Shown here piece after piece: positions 54,924-64,000 of a stretch of DNA of 64,000 nt; the first letter of the stretch is position 1, and each line of letters opens with the position of its first letter. Position numbers and translations under genes: made by a program. This DNA comes from Rheum nobile (Eukaryota; Streptophyta; Magnoliopsida; Caryophyllales; Polygonaceae), in NCBI GenBank assembly GCA_027886185.1, contig WOAB01000583.1, positions 7,564,001-7,628,000 on the forward strand, given 5' to 3'. The notes under the pieces were generated by a model, which saw only the letters and a list, made by a program, of their open reading frames with translations, was not told the DNA's origin and searched no databases.

Positions 54924-56027
54924 TCAAGTAAGACTTCTTGCAGATGATGCCCCCTCAGAAGTGGAAGCTATAAACTTCGTCTTCTCTTCTTCGTACTCAG
55001 GATCATCAGTCGGCAGCTCAAACCTACACACAGGACACGAATTTCTCGCTCCTAGCCAAGGTACAATGCAGTCTCCGTGGTAACCATGTCCACAGGGCAA
55101 TTCCTTTACCAATTCTCCAATGCCAATGGCATCTTTACAGACAGCGCAATCATAAACCTCCTCTTCCGATTTGATCTCCACAGTCTTTAGGGCTTCGATG
55201 GAGGATTTAGAGGCCGGCGGAGCTCCTCTTCTCCCTTCTGTTTCCGCTAGGTTCTGTAAAAGAGCTTCGTACTCAGCGGCATCCACGTAATCCGCCGGAT
55301 CACCGATGTATCGATCGGTCTCAGGCATTTCAAAGCGGAATTCAAATGAGTTGTCTTCTAATCCCATGAATATCTCCGCCCAATCAAGGACTCGGTTCCG
55401 CCCCTCGCTCCGGGATCGGTTGGCGAAATCGCGGAGCCGAAGACGGAGAACGTCGCGACGCCTTCGCCGTATATCTTCTTCACTCTCTTCAGGATTATCG
55501 ATCTGTCTTACTTCATGCTCGTTCTCGTTCTCAGACTGATCCTCGCTCTCCCCGTTCCTGATCTCAACGCTGTGCTCGTCCTCGTCATCCACTTCCTCCT
55601 CCTCGTCCTCCTCAAAGTTCTCGTTTCCGTTCTCCCAGCCGTCGAGCTCAATACGGAGGAAATCGTCGTCGGAAGGCGGATCCACAGGGTTTTGGACCGC
55701 CGGCGGCGGCACGCCCTCTTCACGCGCCACCTGAGCGAGGAGACGCAGAACCTGAAGAAATCGATTCCCAAGAGTCGGCTCGTCAGCGAAGTCGGCGCCA
55801 ATTGACGCCGGACCGAAGGGCGGTGACGGCGACGACACGGGCACAGAGGACGGTGGCGCCGGGATGGACTCCACAAATCCGAATTTGCAATCGCTGCAGA
55901 TGACGTCCGGCTGATCGGTTAGGGTTTCGACTGAGACACGCTTGTCGCAGTGGTAGCACCAATACTGCGACTGATCGGACACCGCAACCGGCGTCGGAGC
56001 TTGCGCTGGAGATACCGTTTCGTCCAT
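54924..56027 (-). CDS. CIP8: RING-H2 E3 ubiquitin ligase, CIP8-like
   Basis: A single uninterrupted 367-residue frame from ATG 56027 to the stop at 54924. Residues about 22-50 form a zinc ribbon (YWCYHCDKRV ... CSDCKFGFVE). Then come a Pro/Ser-rich linker, GNRFLQVLRLLAQVAREEGV, an acidic stretch (about 125-180), an Arg-rich stretch and NRVLDWAEIFMGLEDNSFEF. The RING-H2 domain at about 293-335 has all ligands (CAVC ... CGHGYHGDC ... CPVC). This architecture and the LDWAEI-MG-EDNS-EFR block match COP1-interacting protein 8, which acts as an E3 ligase in Arabidopsis light signalling; the identification is from memory of the family. It is the only intact host gene here. GC-rich coding sequence and an AT-rich, repeat-free upstream 300 bp fit an active gene. 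Confidence 0.85.
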   Translation of the reverse strand: MDETVSPAQAPTPVAVSDQSQYWCYHCDKRVSVETLTDQPDVICSDCKFGFVESIPAPPSSVPVSSPSPPFGPASIGADFADEPTLGNRFLQVLRLLAQVAREEGVPPPAVQNPVDPPSDDDFLRIELDGWENGNENFEEDEEEEVDDEDEHSVEIRNGESEDQSENENEHEVRQIDNPEESEEDIRRRRRDVLRLRLRDFANRSRSEGRNRVLDWAEIFMGLEDNSFEFRFEMPETDRYIGDPADYVDAAEYEALLQNLAETEGRRGAPPASKSSIEALKTVEIKSEEEVYDCAVCKDAIGIGELVKELPCGHGYHGDCIVPWLGARNSCPVCRFELPTDDPEYEEEKTKFIASTSEGASSARSLT

Positions 56028-56397
56028 CTGCGAATTAGAGAGGAAATTGATTGGGGAAGAAACTTGTCGACGGCTTTGTCAAGCGACCTCGCTCGATGAG
56101 AGAGAAATTGAGATTTTGAGAGATTAGGGTGGGAAGGGGCGTCGAGTCCACAAGTTCTCTCAAAGGAGGAGGGTATTGTAAGCTGCTTCGCAGTCGGTGG
56201 TGGTGCAACTGCGCTTTTCAACCGTTGATGTGAAGGAGATTTTCTGTGATTTCAGTTTAACGGTGGTGATCCCGAGATCCTACGGTACAAATCTTGCACA
56301 CGTATTTGTTACCCAATTCGTGAATAATCTTACGACTCCTCCACCAACCTAATATAAGGGCGGACGGACGACTGTTCAGTTATTATAACTCTATGTT
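56028..56397 (-). promoter_or_regulatory. 5' region of the CIP8-like gene
   Basis: The first 200 bp upstream (to about 56220) are GC-richer and CT-patterned on the minus strand, like a plant 5' untranslated region. Another transposon begins at 56406, leaving under 400 bp of native upstream DNA. No promoter element is certain. Confidence 0.4.
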
Positions 56398-56405
56398 ACT
56401 CCAGT

Positions 56406-57015
56406 CAATGGCGGACACAGGTAGCCCCCACTGTGATTTTAAAAGGAAAAAAAAATTGAATTTTTTGATTTTTTCAAATATTTTTATAATTTTTTCTTAA
56501 AAGTTTCTTTAAAAGTTTTCAAAATAATATATATATATATTTTCTAATTTTTTAAATATAATTTTTATATAGAATTTGTTATGCATAATCTTAAAAAATA
56601 CAAATGAAACACAATTTATTTAAATTTGCACATAAATTATTCAATAAAAATGTAATACTTTCTTTATATCTAATCTTATTTGTTAATTTTATTTAAATTT
56701 AGGGTTTATAGATTTGTAATTTTAAATTCAATTTTTATACAAATTTGTTGAAATTACACAGTAAAAGTAGTAAATAATGATGAAATTTGTTTTAGATTTG
56801 TGTAATTTTTTTTATCAATTTTAAATAAAATTTCATTTGAGATTCGAATATAGAGTTGGTTGTTTGAAATTAAATTTGTCTTTGTAAGGTAGACATTATT
56901 AGACTTAAATAGATAATAAACTTTAAAATTAAGCCTTTATTTAAGATAAACGATATATTTTTTTTCTTTTCAGGATTTTAGTCCCAACTGGACTAAAATT
57001 TTGCGTCTGCCCCTG
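56406..57015. mobile_element. hAT-like non-autonomous element, 610 bp, just upstream of the CIP8-like gene
   Basis: The 8-bp duplication ACTCCAGT flanks it (56398-56405 and 57016-57023). The left end CAATGGCGGACACA matches the inverted right end CAGGGGCAGACGCA at 10 of 14 positions, the common CAGTGGCGGA-type hAT terminus. The interior is AT-rich and noncoding. Confidence 0.85.
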
Positions 57016-57023
57016 ACTCCAGT

Positions 57024-58700
57024 TATGATAAAAATTTATCTATTCTGAATTCTGATGGAAAACAAGTTATATGTTATCTATTACAAATTATTATTATTTT
57101 AAATTAATATTATACTCCTTTCAATCCATTTGTTTTCAGCTTTCACTATTCTTATTCGGATATTTCTTTGATATTTTTTCAAAAGGTAAATTTGTTAGAT
57201 AGATTGTAGATAGATTTATTGAATATATTGCTATAGAGAATAAAAAAAACTTAATTTTATTATGTTGATTACTTCGAATTTTTTCTTATAAAAAAAATTA
57301 ACTTAAAATTTCAAGGGTATGAAATAATTAAAAAAAAGTCACACAAACTTTATGTTGATTTGTACATGGCGGCACAAAAAGAGTGTTTGCATATTTTCTT
57401 GCAAAAATTATTGATTCTAATCTACTATATAATAACTAAAGCAAAATGGCAACTGAACAACACGCGCCCTCATAATGCTTCCGCAATTCCCACTGTCACG
57501 TGGCATTCCCACAAAAAATTGTCCACGTGACAATCGATCCTTATTGTCCGGGTTTTATCTCATTTTTCCATTGAATATTTGTTATCTTTTGTAATCGTCA
57601 AGATTGATCCGAAACGCTATTTTTGTCAGAAAAATATTTCGAAAAGATAAATAATGTTTTTTTTGGCTAATTTTTTATACTGCATATTTGATTCATACCT
57701 AAATTAAGCCTAATATATTATCATGTATTATACGTATACCTAATCTGTATATTTACTAAACATTATCCTGCATATTTATTTAAAATTATAATTATAATCT
57801 ATCTAAATAGCAAAATTATGAACCTGCAATAAACAAAACCTGCCCAGAAACAAACAAGAAATTGCCAACAAAAAGCCAGAAATCACATGCCCAGAAATCA
57901 CAAGGCAATTAACAAAACCTGCCCAGAAACAAATTAATAATGCCACAAATAATACACAAATCTTTAAAAATGCTGCCTCAATTCACATATTCTGCAAACA
58001 AGCTGGTACAAATCTGTCCATAAACATCCATATGAAAAAGATTACAAAAAACCACACAATAAATGGCATAATATCACATGATATCACATAAAATATATGT
58101 CCAAATATAATGCACCAAGAATCTATATTTCCCATAAATTAAAAACGAACTTGGTAATGAAAATATCAGTAGTGCAGAATAGTTTATGTACAAAATTAAA
58201 AAGATTACTAGGAAGATTTGATATTGAAAAATATGTGCATTCCAAAAATAAAAATATGACCATGAGTTTCTACAAAAACTTATAATAGAAGACTCATCTC
58301 TTCCACATATTCGTCTATAAATCTCGAGCTTCTCAATTTTTTTCAGCAGATAAACTCCAGCATAATACAGACATTTAAGAGGTAATGCTTATATCATATG
58401 TAATCCTTATATTATTTCAAACAGAACTTCAGTTTTGTTTTGTAGGGATAGAGATTTAACATTTCAAAGAGCAATGAATGTATGATTTATTTTCTTTGTT
58501 TCATTTTTATTCAAGAAATCCAGAACTCAATTACAAGGTAATAATTCAAAACCTGTAGCAATAGGTTAGGGCATGAATAATGTTCGATTTATTTATTATG
58601 CTTCATTATATGCATTTAGAACTAGATCTAGATGTGTTCACTTTTTTTGATTAAGGGCTACTCGATTTATTTATTATGCTTCATTATATGCATTTAAGAT
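57024..58700. other. AT-rich intergenic DNA
   Basis: No gene is seen. 57418-57440 (TCTACTATATAATAACTAAAGC, split here for length) has the look of a Helitron 5' end following an A, but no 3' hairpin and CTRR end was found. 57530-57545 holds CCACGTGAC-type sites near GTCACGTGG, which are G-box-like. Confidence 0.4.
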
Positions 58701-58975
58701 TTAGATGAAGGGTTTAGAGGTGAGGGTTTAGGGTTAGCATTATTGTTAGGGTTTAGAGTTAGGGTTTTGGGTTAGAGTTAGGTATTAAGGAGTAGGATTT
58801 AGGTTTAGGACTAGAGTTTAGAGTTAGGGTTTAGGGTTAGGATTTAAGGTTAGGGATTATGGTATTGAGGACTGGGATTTAGGGATAGGGCCATAGTCTA
58901 GAGTTAGGGTTTAAGGTTGGGGTTTGGGGGTTATAAATTAGGGTTGGGGTTTACGGATTGAGATTTAGGATTTAG
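58700..58975 (+). repeat. Degenerate telomere-like repeats (TTTAGGG variants)
   Basis: GGGTTTAGGGTTAG, TTAGGGTTTAGAG and similar words fill about 275 bp, with single-base drift from the plant telomere unit TTTAGGG. It is an interstitial degenerate array rather than a chromosome end, since unique and repeat DNA continue beyond. Confidence 0.75.
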
Positions 58976-59000
58976 TGTAAAAAATCAAATGAAGGATCTC

Positions 59001-59001
<1 letters not shown>

Positions 59002-59072
<71 letters not shown>
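59002..59072 (+). repeat. (GA)n microsatellite 1
   Basis: About 35 GA units, followed by GAAAAGAGAG and then AGCTTACATTT, so a minus-strand GTAAG lies just beyond. Confidence 0.95.
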
Positions 59073-59076
<4 letters not shown>

Positions 59077-59716
59077 AGAGATAGAGAACAAGCTTACATT
59101 TATCGACTTTGAAGCTCACAATAACATTATTCGCTTCCATCTCTTGACCAACCTTCACATCTGCTCATATGAAATAAATTATTTAATTATTTTCATACGA
59201 TAATGAAGTTGCTTTGAACGATATTCAAAAGACTCATTTCATCCTCCAATTCAAGTATCACAGACAACAATATTGCATACTATGAAATGACAGAATAACT
59301 ATGTTACATGATCACGATCTCCAACACTCTACAAAAAACAAGTTACTCACCAATGTAGAGCCTCTTTGACTGTTAAATCTCTACCCAAGTTATTGTCACC
59401 TAGAGAGGGAAAGAGCTTTAATAACTAGGCATGAGACTTGCTATAAACTTGTTAACCTTTGACCTAATTCTTATAGAATAGACCCACAGAATTTATGAAC
59501 ATGTTTTATGATTAGTGATTACTGATTAATTGTCTCATCATTTTGTAACCATATTACCATATCCAGTCAACGTCAAATCAGCTAGAAACCAGTATCATTA
59601 TCTCCAGATAAATTATGTACAAATTATTCACAAGAAATACATAACATAAAATTGGTTTATAAATTCACCAACGAACACTCACAATTGCCTTCTTTTGAAA
59701 CCCTAAACGGTAATGA

Positions 59717-59834
<118 letters not shown>

Positions 59835-59944
59835 ACTTTTAAGGAAGCAGTTGGATAACTGGATCCTCTTCTTCAACTTACACTCCACATGCAATTATCT
59901 TCTCATATCCTGTGAAGTTATTAGTGGTTTGAAGAACATGAATA

Positions 59945-60737
59945 GATAAGAGGAAATGAAAGCGGCGCAACAAGAAATTTCTTAATGTGGTAGGGTTTCC
60001 CAAAATGTAAATCGATAACACTTATTTATCAGGCCTACATTCCAGAAAAAAAATCCAATGACAAAATAACAATACCCAAATTATATGGGCCTTTAAGCCC
60101 ATTGACTTATAGGCTCATCTGTTATTTTTTAATGCTATTAATTATAACCGTTATTTAAAGTTTGGACCACTGAGCCGATCTAAATTAAACTTGGGCCAAA
60201 AAAATTTTAAAGAAGATGGGCCGCATTAATCAAGCCCATTAAAAAATTGATCCACTATGCCATTATATCAAAGATAGAAAGTATGTTATTAATGATTGGG
60301 CCTAAATTCATCATTTAATCTAACACATTAATAACTTAGGCCTCTAACCCGTTATAGAAAAGCAATCAATTCAATTCGTATGAAATATAAATTTAATATA
60401 TATTGTATTGTTGAACCCGGTTTATATATTATTATTGAACCCATTATAACAAATATAATGTATAGATTCAACGAGAAGATTCTAGATATTGCTTATTGAA
60501 CATGGAAACACCGTATTGTAATTAATGCAGACATAATAAAAAAATCCAAACAAAGTATTGAAACAGATCTTTAATGATTCATGCAAAAGGTTGATGTTAA
60601 GTTTTTTCGAAGCAAGGTAACATAGAATTTCAAACTAATTGAGAGTAGATGATGAACAAGCATGAAAATATTTAAACAAAGAATTTAAACAAAGAATTGA
60701 TGGTTTTTAAATCGAAAGGGAAATACTCAGGGAGAGA

Positions 60738-60745
<8 letters not shown>
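59945..60745 (+). repeat. Segmental repeat, copy 1 (partner 62575-63425)
   Basis: GAAATGAAAGCGGCG..AAGAAATTTCTTAATGTGG opens both copies, and TTTTAAATCGAAAGGGAAAT lies near both ends. Both contain AGGCCTACATTCCAGAA, runs of GGGCC/GGCCC words and GAAGATTCTAGATATT. Similarity is about 75-80% by eye, with small indels. No ORF is shared. Confidence 0.75.
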
Positions 60746-61222
<477 letters not shown>

Positions 61223-62251
61223 TACGAGCACTGCCACATTCGACTTTCTAGGAAGGAAAAGATGAAAAAAAAACCAAAAATCTGTAGATCTGTAATCAGA
61301 AATAGAGATGAAACCTCTACATCAGATTGTATTATGGAGGAATAAACTTCAATCTCCAAGATTTGTAAAAAAACAATACGAAACCTTGAACGTCATCTTC
61401 AGAAAGAGCAAAATGGAAGGTTGAAATTGGAAAGAAAGGATGAAAGTTGGAACTAGAAAGACTGAAAGTGGAAACTCTGTAAAAGGAAGGTTCAAGAAGG
61501 AGAGAGCAAGAAAACTCGGCGCAGAAGAAAGTGATAAAGAGGGTGAATTAGGGTTTCAGTGTTTAATCAAATGGTTGGCATTGTTATATTGGGCTTGGGC
61601 CAGACCCGTATTGTAAATGGGTAATTAGGTGTACGTTATATATAGCAGGTCGGGCATGGGGTTTATGGCTTGGGCCACCGACAACTAATTCGGCCTTGAA
61701 GGCAGGGCCATCTCAATGTCTTTGAAGGCCCAATATAAATAATAAATTAGGCCCAATATAAATAGGTCCAATTGTAAAATAACTTAATTGAAGTTCTGGT
61801 TGGAATGATTTAAGCATTAAAAATACTAATTGACTAAAAATATTCAAGATATACAATAAATTATGTTATATAAAGAGAGATAGAACTCTCCATAAACTAC
61901 TATGGAAACTATTCAGAACCTATATATTTGATTTCAAATATTATAGTATTAAGATTATAAATTGTAAAATTAAACAAATAACATAAGTCATTCCAGACTC
62001 GGTTTCATATAATATCATTGTTTTCATAGATTAACATTCTTCATTTACCTAAACTGATATCAGTATCCAAAGTACTAACAGTATGAAACAAGAAGAAAAT
62101 GATTATCGCTACATTTTTCGCACTTCATTTAAATTATTAGGTTTTGGGCTTTCAAACATGAGGATATTGGGTATATACAGCGATATAGAGAGATTAAGAC
62201 ACAGTGATTTACAGATCTACACATTTATGGATTTCTAGAATGGGAGAAATT

Positions 62252-62381
<130 letters not shown>

Positions 62382-62574
62382 ATGGTCAGGCAGCTAAATT
62401 TATCTTCTTCATCAAAGTCCATTATACAGTGAATGTTCTCCTCATATAATCAGAGAGAAGTACTGATGTCAGTATTTAAGAAAGAATTTATAAAAGAACG
62501 AAAGATGTAGACAGCGCATAGAGAGATTTTGTTTATTGGAGACGAAAATGGTTAAGGGTATGTAGAACAGCAAG

Positions 62575-63425
62575 AGAGAGAAGAAATGAAAGCGGCGAGC
62601 TAAGAAATTTCTTAATGTGGTAGGGTTTCTTAAAATGTGAACGATAAAAAATATATCAGGCCTACATTCCAGAATAATCCATTGACAAAGCAGTAACGAG
62701 ACCCAAATGAAATGGGCCAATAATAAGCCCATCGACTTCTAGGCCCATCTCTTAATGTTTTTTAATGCCATTAATTGTTTCCATTAGTTAAAATTTGGAC
62801 CACTAAGTTTAGCCAAAAAAAAGGGCCATAATTGGATATACATTTTGGGCCGTTTTTAATGAAGCCCATACACAAATTGGGCCACAGCCGTTATATCAAA
62901 TATTGAAAATCAGTTTTAAATGACTGGGCCCAAACAAAACATTTACTCAAGCCCAATTAAAAAAATTCCACTAACCCGTTACAGCAAAGCAGTAAAGTAA
63001 ATCTGAATCCAATTGATTTCTTATCAAATATAAATTTAATATTTATTTTATTAGTCTATCCGGTTTATATATTATAATTATTTAACCCATTACAAATATA
63101 ATGTACAGAACCAAACAGAAGATTCTAGATATTCAGAATGAACATCGAAACACAATAAATTGATGAATGCAGACATGAAAAAAAATAGCATTGAAACAGA
63201 TCTGTAATGATTCATGGAAGAAGTTGATTATTTAGGTTTTATTTCGAAGCAAGGTAACATAGCATATCAAACGAATCGAGAGTAGACGAAGAACAAGCAT
63301 GAATAATATTTAAACAAAGCATTGAAACAAATTGCTGATGAGTTTTAAATCGAAAGGGAAATCCAGAGAATAAAAAAAATGCTAATTAGAGAGAGAGACG
63401 AAGGTGCGAGAGAGACAGAGATCTC
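62575..63425 (+). repeat. Segmental repeat, copy 2 (partner 59945-60745)
   Basis: Collinear with copy 1 at a spacing of about 2.6 kb, with similar GGGCC-rich words. Together with the GA tracts on either side it suggests duplication of a 2.6-kb unit. Confidence 0.75.
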
Positions 63426-63529
63426 ACACTTCTGTAAGATTGAGCTCTCCAGAAACTCCGACTTCGAGATACCTAGCAAAATTTCAGTTAGAAAATCCAG
63501 ACAATCAAAAAAAACAAAGAGAAAGATAC

Positions 63530-63657
<128 letters not shown>

Positions 63658-63786
63658 TACCGTTTTTTCTGTAAAATTGTAGCTCTCCAGATAATCCGAC
63701 TAGCAGATCTGACTTCGAGATATTTGGCTCTCCAGAAACACTTCGAGATACCTAGAAAACTTTGAGTTAGAAAATCCATAGAAGCA

Positions 63787-63923
<137 letters not shown>

Positions 63924-64000
63924 CCTTACTGAAATTGTTTGGATCTGAAGCAGATCAAATCTGGGAGGGAGATGGAAGGAGATGGAGATGGAAGGGGATG

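Noticed and set aside
57418..57440. Possible Helitron 5' end
   Set aside because: The start resembles TCTACTATAT-type Helitron ends, but no 3' hairpin with CTRR was found within the window.

Overview
This is nuclear DNA from a flowering plant, most likely a eudicot. The coding DNA is intron-containing and AT-rich. The mobile elements are plant types: Mutator-like elements (MULEs) with Ulp1/DUF1985 genes, Ty1/copia, Ty3/gypsy of the Tat type, L1 LINEs and hAT miniatures. The one intact host gene, a RING-H2 protein at 54924-56027 (minus), resembles the light-signalling E3 ligase CIP8. Almost everything else is transposon.

Layout. 1-593: end of a CCGG-rich hAT-like miniature element and a small inverted-repeat element. 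603-12428: an 11.8-kb MULE with a 9-bp target duplication. It carries a mudrA transposase, a GRF zinc-finger/coiled-coil/membrane protein, an unknown small ORF and a DUF1985-Ulp1 protease gene, each but the GRF gene with visible lesions. 12820-22997: a second MULE, also with a 9-bp target duplication, without transposase and with a broken Ulp1 remnant. Its right end and adjoining flank are present in three tandem copies. A gag-only copia element (14824-19290, target duplication CACTG) sits inside it. 23736-24212 and 26760-27189: two related hAT-like miniatures with 8-bp duplications. 24917-28481: an old copia remnant. 28610-31259: an L1 remnant.

31267-52790 is a nested stack. The outer layer is a gene-fragment-carrying (Pack-type) DNA element with inverted termini rich in GGGACAGTT. 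It holds pieces of an LRR receptor kinase, of FabZ and of a 14-3-3 gene. The FabZ piece is split inside an exon by a large-LTR element (33980-51338, target duplication ACTAT). The LTRs of that element carry a piece of an S-domain (bulb-lectin) receptor kinase gene. The right LTR is in turn split by a complete Tat-type gypsy element (40100-51332, target duplication CCCAC) with dual RNase H and two antisense accessory ORFs.

52791-64000: a second CCGG-type repeat, the CIP8-like gene, an hAT-like element (56406-57015), telomere-like DNA, and a region of (GA)n tracts embedded in tandem and segmental repeats.

The most interesting signals are these. (1) A motif close to TATCCTGTCATA recurs through the noncoding DNA of the first MULE, including a five-unit array inside the transposase intron. 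A different motif family fills the second MULE. This is the pattern expected of motif-directed anti-silencing in VANDAL-type MULEs. (2) The three-layer nest can be read to the base from target duplications. (3) An LTR has captured a receptor-kinase fragment. (4) Several (GA)n tracts each abut a potential minus-strand splice donor. All family assignments are by eye; no database search was run.
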